Positions 25,348-32,736 of a stretch of 64,000 nt of DNA are shown piece after piece. A program made the translations under genes and the position numbers. The DNA lies in contig JAJNNC010000009.1 of assembly GCA_021730635.1 (NCBI GenBank), positions 124,001 to 188,000 on the forward strand, read 5' to 3'. The stretch is from Catalimonadaceae bacterium JC749. GTDB lineage: Bacteria; Bacteroidota; Bacteroidia; Cytophagales; Cyclobacteriaceae. The notes beneath the pieces are model-generated. The model was not told where the DNA came from. It searched no databases and saw only the letters and a list, made by a program, of their open reading frames with translations. Each line of letters opens with the position of its first letter. The stretch's first letter is position 1.

Positions 25348-25590
25348 CCGCTAACTACTATATATAAGCTATAATAGCATCCATACAACTAATATACGGA
25401 GGTCAAGTCCTATCACACAAATGCTTGTCACTATTTACACCTGATTTTATACTTTATTTACTTTTCTTATGGCAGTACGGCTTCCAATATGTTGGGACAT
25501 AATTGCCGTAGACTTAAGATAATAATTTTAGTTTACAACTGCTTTGTCAGTAATCAGGAAAAGGCGTATGACCTGTTGGTGAACGGGATT
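25348..25590. repeat. long dispersed repeat, copy f
   Basis: It is the most divergent full-length copy: TATAATAGCATCCATAC (shared with copy d), CAACTAATATACGGAGGTC, CTATTTACACCTGATTTT, CTGCTTTGTCAGTAATCAGG and AAAAGGCGTATGACC. On the gene strand it ends in GTTAGCGG (25355-25348) before the VOC gene. It is the rightmost copy; none is seen from here to 64 kb. Confidence 0.7.
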
Positions 25591-25596
25591 TGAACA

Positions 25597-25774
25597 AAAA
25601 CCGTCGGTATGAGGTCTTGGAAAGTCTGCCGGAAGCCAGAACATTTGGTTTTGGCAGATATTCAGCTCACCGCAAGCCAAAACCGTCCGTTTTCGCGTCC
25701 GGAGAGTTCATTATGGGCTAAAACCGTCGGTTTTGGGGTGTAGAGAACCTGATTTCTCACAGAACCGACCGTCC
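25597..25774. repeat. cluster of ACCGTCGGT-type near-palindromes
   Basis: Four related boxes occur in a non-coding stretch: AAAACCGTCGGTA (25597-25609), CCAAAACCGTCCGTTTTCG (25677-25695), AAAACCGTCGGTTTT (25720-25734) and GAACCGACCGTC (25762-25773). The third is a palindrome apart from its central base. Spacing between the last three is about 42-44 bases. Either a protein-binding array or a degenerate repeat is possible. Confidence 0.45.
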
Positions 25775-26139
25775 TGTGCCGCATTTCATGATTTCTTACA
25801 TGCTTCTCTACATTCTGTGGTTCAACACAAGCATAAGCATACCCGTTTTAAGCCGAAGATGGCAAAATGTCAACCGCTGCGTCCTTCATAGAGCCTGTCA
25901 TTTATCCTCATTTTCGCCCATGTGAGCGTTTGCCTGTTTTTACCTGGAAGTGTTCTAAAAAATTGTTTTATTCTGACCAGGAAGTGCAGAAAACCCAAAA
26001 GCATTGTATCACGCAGTGGCAAGGGCCACCAAATATCCATAACTCACCACTGCAGCCCTATCCTCTATTGACATCCAATCCACTGACTCACATCCCTCAG
26101 GAAAAACAGTAATACATCCATAAACCCTCTTCACAAAAT

Positions 26140-26205
26140 CCATCCAACCCTTCATACCTTCAGTCCTTCTCACCTTCAACCCTTCACCCCTTCAATCCTT
26201 CTCCC
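26140..26205. repeat. CCTTCA-rich low-complexity tract 3' of ggt
   Basis: Imperfect units of about 8 bases (CCTTCAAC, CCTTCACC, CCTTCAAT and similar) repeat directly after the gamma-glutamyltransferase stop codon. In the transcript this is a GAAGG-rich purine tract. The wider 25775-26139 stretch has no recognisable gene; near 26013 it holds a small hairpin box (CAGTGGCAAGGGCCACC) resembling one at about 30552. Confidence 0.5.
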
Positions 26206-27909
26206 CTAATATCCTGCTGCCCTGTCATCTCCCCTGGGATCCGCTCCTCCTTCCAGTCTTCCGTCAGGCAACACCAGAATAGCGTCTACCCTGCCAATTT
26301 CATCCCGGTTAACAATCGTATGTCCCATTTTTTCCAGCACCCGGGTCGTTTCCTCATCAAAAGCATGGGGTTCGGCAAAGATGGAATCCGGTTTCCACTG
26401 ATGGTGAAACCGACCGGCATTCACGGCTGCCTGCATGCCCATCTCATGCACGATAACATTCAAAATGGTCTGAAAAACAGAAGTGATGATGGTGGAGCCG
26501 CCCGGTGTCCCTACGACCATAAACAGCTTGTCGTCTTTTTCTATAATGGTAGGTGTCATGGAGCTTAACATCCGCTTCTCGGGAACAATGGCATTGGCTT
26601 CGCCTCCTACCAGACCAAACATATTGGGAAAACCGGGTTTGATGCTGAAGTCGTCCATCTCATTGTTGAGCAAAAAGCCGGAACCAGCCACCACTACTTT
26701 AGACCCATAGCCGCCGTTCAGGGTGGTCGTCACCGCAACGGCATTGCCCCGGGCATCTACCACCGAAAAGTGGGTGGTTTCCATAGTTTCTACCGGTGCG
26801 GGATCTCCCGCCGAGACCTGATCCGAAGGCGTAGCGTTTTCTGCCGTGAAGCTTTCCATCCTGCTTTCGTTATATGCATCATTGATGAGTTCATGCAGGG
26901 GTACCGCATAAAAATCAGGATCACCCAGGTGGGTAGCCCGGTCGGCATACACACGGCGCTCGGCTTCTACCATCACATGGGCGGTAGCCGCCGTATTATG
27001 TCCCATCGTATCGATGGAGAAATCTTCAATACTCTGTAGCAACTGCACCAGGGCCACGCCGCCACTGGAAGGGGGTGGCATGGAAATAATTTTGTAATCC
27101 TCATAACTGGCTACGATCGGTTCCCGGAAGACCGCCTCGTAACGGTCCAGGTCTTCCTGGGCGATAATCCCGCCCCCTCTTTCCATTTCAGCGAGCAGAT
27201 TGGCAGCCGTTTCTCCTCCATAAAAGCCATCCCTTCCCTGCTCGCGAATCAGGGTAAGCGTTTTGGCTAAATCTTCCATATAGATGGTATCCCCCGCTTT
27301 CCATCCCTCTTCTTTCAGTAGGAACGCAGGCTTTTCCGTATTGTGCTCCATAAATTCTTCCTGATTTTCATTCAGCCCTTCCGCCTCTTTCTCTGTCAGC
27401 ACAAAACCCTTGGCTGCCAAATCAATGGCCGGTTGAATCAGCTGGCTGAAAGGGAGAGAACCGTATTTTTCATACGCCCTGAACATACCATCCACCGTAC
27501 CAGGAACCCCCGCCGCCAAATGTCCACGGGTACTCAGATCGTCTACCACGTCTTTGTTTTCATCCAGAAACATATCCCGTCCACCTGCCAGGGGCGCTTT
27601 CTCTCTGAAATCCAGACAGTCGGTGAACCCGTCATTCTCCCGGATCACCATGAATCCCCCCCCACCGATATTACCGGCTCCCGGATACACCACCGCCAGC
27701 GCGAACTGTACGGCAATGGCCGCATCCACCGCATTGCCTCCCTGTTGAAGAATATCCACCCCTACCTGAGAAGCCAGTGGATGGGCACTCACCACCATGG
27801 CACTATCTGCGATCAGTCCTACCGCAGGAGGTTCCACAGCCTGCTCGGCGATTTTTTCTGTACAGCTGAAGAACAGGAATAAAAAAAATAGAAGAAGGCT
27901 CGTTTTCAT
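26206..27909 (-). CDS. ggt: gamma-glutamyltransferase (glutathione hydrolase)
   Basis: The start at 27909 gives 567 residues with a hydrophobic signal and lipobox-like LFFSC (Cys at about residue 16), so it is probably an envelope lipoprotein. The proenzyme hallmarks are present: GGNAVDAAIA near residue 60, IGGGGFMV, and the autoprocessing site METTHFSVVD with nucleophile Thr378 opening the small subunit. This is followed by NGGYGSKVVV, NNEMDDFS and SSMTPTI, and a late GTPGGSTI. It transfers or hydrolyses gamma-glutamyl groups, for example from glutathione, in the periplasm or outside. It lies 136 bases downstream of the GH3 gene on the same strand and is probably not part of the sugar pathway. 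Confidence 0.95.
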   Translation of the reverse strand: MKTSLLLFFLFLFFSCTEKIAEQAVEPPAVGLIADSAMVVSAHPLASQVGVDILQQGGNAVDAAIAVQFALAVVYPGAGNIGGGGFMVIRENDGFTDCLDFREKAPLAGGRDMFLDENKDVVDDLSTRGHLAAGVPGTVDGMFRAYEKYGSLPFSQLIQPAIDLAAKGFVLTEKEAEGLNENQEEFMEHNTEKPAFLLKEEGWKAGDTIYMEDLAKTLTLIREQGRDGFYGGETAANLLAEMERGGGIIAQEDLDRYEAVFREPIVASYEDYKIISMPPPSSGGVALVQLLQSIEDFSIDTMGHNTAATAHVMVEAERRVYADRATHLGDPDFYAVPLHELINDAYNESRMESFTAENATPSDQVSAGDPAPVETMETTHFSVVDARGNAVAVTTTLNGGYGSKVVVAGSGFLLNNEMDDFSIKPGFPNMFGLVGGEANAIVPEKRMLSSMTPTIIEKDDKLFMVVGTPGGSTIITSVFQTILNVIVHEMGMQAAVNAGRFHHQWKPDSIFAEPHAFDEETTRVLEKMGHTIVNRDEIGRVDAILVLPDGRLEGGADPRGDDRAAGY

Positions 27910-28045
27910 GCAAAAATTCTTAAGGGATAGTACATCTGACAAGCCTCAAAGATGGAAGATAATTTTTTATTTTTCAAATGATGAGCATACGCCACTCTTT
28001 TCATTTATTCTGACAAAATCATTACTAACAGAATATATTATTGAT

Positions 28046-30277
28046 TTATAAGGCAAGTGTAAAATCAATCTCCTGTACCTCTTCAGAATTTCCGCCTACA
28101 AACACTTTGAACTGTCCGGCTTCCGGCTTGAAGGAGAGGTCGCTGTGGTAGAAAGCCAGATCCTCAGGTTTGATCGTAAAGGTGACAGTCTGCGACGCTC
28201 CCGGATTCAACCCTATTTTCTGAAAACCTTTCAGTTCTTTCACCGGACGGGTGATACTGCCGACCAGATCACGGACATAGAGCTGTACTACTTCATGGCC
28301 GGCCACTTCACCGGTATTACGCACCGTCACACTCACCTGCAAAGAATCGTTGGCCTGTAGGGTCTGACTGCTCAGGGTGAGATCCGAATAGGCAAAGGTA
28401 GTATAGCTCAACCCGTAGCCGAAGGGATACAACGGCTCGTTGGCCACATCCAGGTATTTGGTGGTGTACTTATTTTCCTGGTCGAAAGGTCTGCCCGTAT
28501 TTTTATGGTTGTAATAGATAGGCACCTGCCCTACATTCCGGGGAAAAGTCACCGGCAGCTTGCCGGAAGGATTGTAATCCCCGAAAAGCACGTCGGCAAT
28601 GGCATGGCCTGCCTGCTGTCCTAAAAACCAGGTTTCCAGAATAGCCGGTACGTTGTCATCCAGCCAGTTGATGGTTAACGGACGGCCATTCATCAGCACG
28701 ACCACCATGGGTTTACCGGTCTTTTGCAGTTCCTGCGCCAGGGCGAGCTGTACGCCCGGCAGGTTGATGTCCGAACGGCTGGCGGCTTCTCCACTCATCA
28801 GGGCTTCTTCGCCCAGCGCCAGTACGATTACATCTGCTGAATTGGCTACCTCCACAGCTTCCTGGAAGAGCTGGGTGGAATCGTCGTTGATGTTGGCCCC
28901 TTTGGCATAGACCACTTTGGCCTGCTGCCCTACCTGCTGGCGTATGCCTTCCAGCAGCGAAGTGCTGGTTTTCCAGTCGCCTGCCGCTGACCAGGAGCCT
29001 ATGAGTTCTTTCTGATTATCGGCAAGGGGACCAATGACAGCCACCGTTCCGGATTTTTCCAGCGGTAAGACATTGTTGTCGTTTTTCAACAGGACGATCG
29101 ACTTGCGGGCTACATCCCGGGCGACAGCCCAATGCGCTTCGGTCATCACGCTGTCCTGTTCCCGCTGCTCATTGCTGTACCGATAAGGATCTTCAAACAG
29201 GCCTAAGCGGTATTTGGCTTCCAGTACTCTCCTGACTGCCTCATCCACCGTTGCTTCCGACACCTTCCCTTCTTTGACTAAGGCCGGAAGATGGTTGTAA
29301 AATACGGCTCCCTGCATATCCATATCCACCCCGGCGTTGATCGCCAGGGCGCCCGCCTCCTTTTCATCAGCGGCCACGCCATGAGGAATCATTTCATTGA
29401 TAGAGGTATAATCCGTGACGACAAACCCCTGGAAATTCCATTCCTCTTTGAGAATATCGGTCAGCAGAAATTCGCTGCCCGTGGCGGGTACGCCAAACAG
29501 TTCGTTAAAAGATGTCATGAAGGTGGCCACCCCTGCCTCTACGGTGGCTTCAAAGGGGGGCAGATAGGTTTCCCGCAAGACCATCTCCGAGATGTCCACG
29601 GTATTATAATCCCTTCCGGCCTGTGCGGCACCATAGGCGGCAAAATGTTTGGTGCAGGCCAGCACAGTATTTTCGGCACGCAGGTCGTTGCCCTGGAAAC
29701 CCTTTACCCGTGCCACCGCCACTTTTGTACCCAGATAGGTATCCTCCCCGGCTCCTTCTGCGATCCTTCCCCAGCGGGGGTCACGGGCCACATCGACCAT
29801 AGGGGCGAAGGTCCAGTGTAGACCTTCCGAGGAAGCTTCTACCGCAGCGATACGGGCTGCTTTTTCGATGGCTTCCAGATCCCAGCTGGCGGTTTCTCCC
29901 AGTGGAATGGGAAAGATGGTGCGGTGTCCGTGGATGACATCGTAGCCAAAAAGAAGGGGAATACCCAGACGGGTCTCTTCCACCGCCATGCGTTGCAGGT
30001 CTCTGGTATAGGCAGCGCCATAGGCGTTAAAGATAGCACCTACCTTGCCTGACAGAATATCTTCCTTATAATTCTCCCGCATGGTAGGCCCGGTCACGTC
30101 GATGTCACTGGTAAACAAGGTGAGCTGGCCGGTTTTCTCCTCTATAGTCATCGCCTGGATCAGCGAATCGATGAACTGAGTAGCAGCTTCCGGTAAGGCT
30201 GGCAAGGGCTGACCGACCGCCATGCCTGTGCTAAGAGACAATAAGATGCTGCAGGTAAGGGCTTGATAATATTTCAT
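28046..30277 (-). CDS. bglX: glycoside hydrolase family 3 beta-glucosidase
   Basis: A 743-residue secreted enzyme with signal peptide (cleavage near GMAVGQ). GH3 N-terminal barrel: KTGQLTL, LLFGYDVIHGHRTIFPIPLG, FAPMVDVARDPRWGRIAEG, CTKHFAAYG, and the nucleophile in FVVTDYTS (Asp289). The C-terminal alpha/beta sandwich starts at about residue 400 (KSIVLLKNDNNVLPL), and a fibronectin type III-like domain lies at about 650-740 (EVVQLYVRDLVGS). Length and domain order match BglX-type periplasmic beta-glucosidases that remove glucose from the non-reducing end of beta-glucans. It follows the PUL genes on the same strand across a 581-base gap and probably finishes degradation of imported oligosaccharides. 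Confidence 0.95.
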   Translation of the reverse strand: MKYYQALTCSILLSLSTGMAVGQPLPALPEAATQFIDSLIQAMTIEEKTGQLTLFTSDIDVTGPTMRENYKEDILSGKVGAIFNAYGAAYTRDLQRMAVEETRLGIPLLFGYDVIHGHRTIFPIPLGETASWDLEAIEKAARIAAVEASSEGLHWTFAPMVDVARDPRWGRIAEGAGEDTYLGTKVAVARVKGFQGNDLRAENTVLACTKHFAAYGAAQAGRDYNTVDISEMVLRETYLPPFEATVEAGVATFMTSFNELFGVPATGSEFLLTDILKEEWNFQGFVVTDYTSINEMIPHGVAADEKEAGALAINAGVDMDMQGAVFYNHLPALVKEGKVSEATVDEAVRRVLEAKYRLGLFEDPYRYSNEQREQDSVMTEAHWAVARDVARKSIVLLKNDNNVLPLEKSGTVAVIGPLADNQKELIGSWSAAGDWKTSTSLLEGIRQQVGQQAKVVYAKGANINDDSTQLFQEAVEVANSADVIVLALGEEALMSGEAASRSDINLPGVQLALAQELQKTGKPMVVVLMNGRPLTINWLDDNVPAILETWFLGQQAGHAIADVLFGDYNPSGKLPVTFPRNVGQVPIYYNHKNTGRPFDQENKYTTKYLDVANEPLYPFGYGLSYTTFAYSDLTLSSQTLQANDSLQVSVTVRNTGEVAGHEVVQLYVRDLVGSITRPVKELKGFQKIGLNPGASQTVTFTIKPEDLAFYHSDLSFKPEAGQFKVFVGGNSEEVQEIDFTLAL

Positions 30278-30465
30278 GAGGTAACGTTTTATGAGTCGTC
30301 GGGATGTACTCTAAAGTTTGAGCTTGCTTAAAAATTGTAATACCAAATAAGTTAAACAGTAATGCATAACTTATTTTTTTACTAAGGTAATTTAAAGCCA
30401 ACTCAAAAGTTAAATGAGTCTGACTTCTGACGGCTTTGATACTGGGCGGCATACCGCTTTTCCAC

Positions 30466-30535
30466 GGGGTCGCCCAGACGGGGTCGCCCAGACGGGGTCG
30501 CCCAGACGGGGTCGCCCAGACCGGGTCGCCCGGCG
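30466..30535. repeat. 14-bp tandem repeat, four perfect copies plus one degenerate
   Basis: GGGGTCGCCCAGAC is repeated exactly at 30466-30479, 30480-30493, 30494-30507 and 30508-30521, followed by CGGGTCGCCCGGCG. It lies in a GC-rich islet (about 30430-30720) inside the otherwise AT-rich 581-base gap before the GH3 gene. The islet also carries a hairpin box CAGTGGCGGGGCCACC. The rest of the gap (30278-30430 and 30720-30858) holds no recognisable gene. Confidence 0.9.
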
Positions 30536-30858
30536 ATCGATGAAAAGTATCGCAGTGGCGGGGCCACCCTGGCGCACCACCCAAAACTCTTGAAGCTGCA
30601 CGGCTGCGGGAGTCGCCACTCCGGCCGCCGCTCCGCGACAAAATATCATTCCACCCATATAGCCATCACACCCTCAACTCCGTTGCGGCAATTCCATTGG
30701 GGCCACGATTTTGCCCCACCCTACGCTCCTTTATTTATGCACTTCATTTAAACCTAAATGTTATTACTTGAAGTTTAATTGACTACGAGGAGATGTATAC
30801 TAAAATATACAAGCTTTATTACGCAATCAACGTCAACTTGGGAGCAGTGAAAACTCTT

Positions 30859-32631
30859 TTATTCACAGTGGATGACCTCCGTTCTTGCTGAAATGCCATT
30901 TTCGTTGAAAGCTTCCACCGCGAAATAATAGCCCTGATCTACTGTCAGGCTTTTCAGTTCCAGAGAATCTTTGCCATACACCAGCCAGGAACTGTAGAGC
31001 TTGTCGGGAGCGATGCCCCATAGCACGTTATAGCCCTGGCAATTTTCCTGTGCCTCCCAGGTGATCAGGGCATCCCGTCGGTCTTCATAGCGTTCTGCCT
31101 TTACGTTTTTTACTTTTTTAGGGGCTTTTCCCTGTCCCAGGCCAAATACCCTTACATCCGATATGGAAAGGTTTGGGGTAGGCACATGGATGTTTTCGTA
31201 GCGGATATATCTTACCCGCTGAGGCGTCCCCAGTTCCACATAATCATTGGGTGTATCTTTATAGCTGTTCTTTTTATCGATCAGGGTGATCCATTGCTGT
31301 CCGTCCAATGATCCTTCCACCACATACCGGTGATGAAGATCAGGGTATCGGCCATACATATTAGATTCATGATCGTGGTAATTGATCTGAATGGCGTAGA
31401 CATCGGCCGGGTTTTGCAGGTCAATCTCCAGCCATTGCTGCTCATTATTTTCTTCGGCCACCCAGAAGGTTTTGATGTTTTCATCTACGATATGGTCAGC
31501 ACCGTATTCTTCCAGAGCAGAGGAAGCCTTTACCGGTTTGTTGTAGGAGAGCAACATCCAGCCGGCAAACTCCCCTTTCTTTCCTGGAATATCGGGTGCG
31601 TAATGCGGATAATCGCCAAAATAAGTAATGGTATACATCAACCCTTCTTCATCAAAATAGGTGGGATACATGACGATACGCCGCTCCCAGCCAATATTGA
31701 CAGCCAAGGCTGCCGTACTGAAATGCCAGTACTGATCCTGGGGGCCTAACACAGTACTGCCGTGCCCGGCGGCATTGGCAAAGCCTCCCGGTTTGTAGGA
31801 AATAGGGTTATTCGGTGCGTATTCGTAGGGTCCCAGCGGCTTGTCGCTGATGTAGACGCCATCGCCATACACATTCCATTCAGTGCCCGGGGCGGCGTAT
31901 TGAAGATAGTATTTATCGTTGTGCTTGGTCATCCAGGGCCCTTCAATGTAGCCGCCCAGTACCGTATCAGCATGATTTTCCCCGAAACGCTCCCATCCAT
32001 GTTTCTCTGCGTCTAGGTTAAACAACTCTACCGTTTCTTCCGACGGACGGAAGCGGCGTGCTTTATCCAGGGTCTTGGCACGGATAGGAAACTTATTGGA
32101 CGATCCCCAAAAAATATAAGCCTGACCGTCATCATCAATGAAAAAGGCAGGGTCCTGGAGATCGTTTAAGATGGCGGGTACTGCTTTCCAGTCTCCTTTT
32201 TTGGGATTGTCGGTATACAGAATACTCATAGAACCCGACGGGTTGCCGGTCATATACAGTAAAGAATCCTTATAATTAAAAGCAGCCGGTGCATTAGAAC
32301 CTTCAAAGTACCACTTCTCAGGGGTGATAAATGTCCACTCATGCAAATCTGTAGAATGCCAGTACCCCAGGCTGCGGGTCACAAACATATAATATTCATT
32401 TCTGAATCTGACCACGGCAGGATCAGCGCCCGAACGATACGAAAGATCATTGTGGGCATTGTAGATCATGTAGGTATAATCCAGGTTGATAGGATTACAG
32501 TACGTGTTCCTTTGGGTAGTTTGCGCCTGTGTAGTGTTGGTAACACAAAGACAGAGGGCATACAAGGCCATACAAACCGTATGAACATTGTTGCTTTTCC
32601 ATAGAAAGAATGATAGCTCTCGTTTATCCAT
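30859..32631 (-). CDS. GH43-like glycoside hydrolase with discoidin (F5/8) and FN3-like domains
   Basis: A 590-residue secreted protein with a signal peptide ending near NTTQAQ (about residue 38). The five-bladed propeller carries the three GH43 acids: base Asp in SGADPAVVRF, pKa-modulating Asp in LQDPAFFIDDDG, and acid Glu in YIEGPWM. After about residue 365 comes an F5/8 type C-like domain (SSALEEYGADHIVDENIKTFW, WLEIDLQ, YVEGSLDGQQW), then an FN3-like module (ALITWEAQENCQGYNVLWG). Family members cleave arabinose, xylose or galactose linkages, so the substrate is not fixed by sequence. It follows the GH144-type gene in the PUL. Confidence 0.85.
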   Translation of the reverse strand: MDKRELSFFLWKSNNVHTVCMALYALCLCVTNTTQAQTTQRNTYCNPINLDYTYMIYNAHNDLSYRSGADPAVVRFRNEYYMFVTRSLGYWHSTDLHEWTFITPEKWYFEGSNAPAAFNYKDSLLYMTGNPSGSMSILYTDNPKKGDWKAVPAILNDLQDPAFFIDDDGQAYIFWGSSNKFPIRAKTLDKARRFRPSEETVELFNLDAEKHGWERFGENHADTVLGGYIEGPWMTKHNDKYYLQYAAPGTEWNVYGDGVYISDKPLGPYEYAPNNPISYKPGGFANAAGHGSTVLGPQDQYWHFSTAALAVNIGWERRIVMYPTYFDEEGLMYTITYFGDYPHYAPDIPGKKGEFAGWMLLSYNKPVKASSALEEYGADHIVDENIKTFWVAEENNEQQWLEIDLQNPADVYAIQINYHDHESNMYGRYPDLHHRYVVEGSLDGQQWITLIDKKNSYKDTPNDYVELGTPQRVRYIRYENIHVPTPNLSISDVRVFGLGQGKAPKKVKNVKAERYEDRRDALITWEAQENCQGYNVLWGIAPDKLYSSWLVYGKDSLELKSLTVDQGYYFAVEAFNENGISARTEVIHCE

Positions 32632-32736
32632 TTTATTGATGGTAATCTTAAAAAATGTCTGGCATTAAAAGTTTTGATAATAACGACTCTCCCCTTTGTG
32701 CTCTTTTCTCTCTGAAATTTAACATTAATGTATAGA

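Noticed and set aside
2833-25590. CRISPR array from repeats
   Set aside because: The repeats are long, unevenly spaced by whole genes, and no cas gene or regular spacer is seen.
25867-26112. 81-residue plus-strand open frame next to ggt
   Set aside because: Low-complexity, no homology-like features, in a gene-free, repeat-containing stretch.
27343-27882. 179-residue plus-strand open frame with many His residues
   Set aside because: It is antisense to the gamma-glutamyltransferase gene, which has all its motifs intact.
30278-30660. minus-strand frames of 136 and 82 residues covering the 14-bp repeats
   Set aside because: The translation is repetitive only because of the tandem repeat (RSGRPRLGDPVWATP units) and lacks start context or conserved features; spurious coding is more likely than a real peptide.
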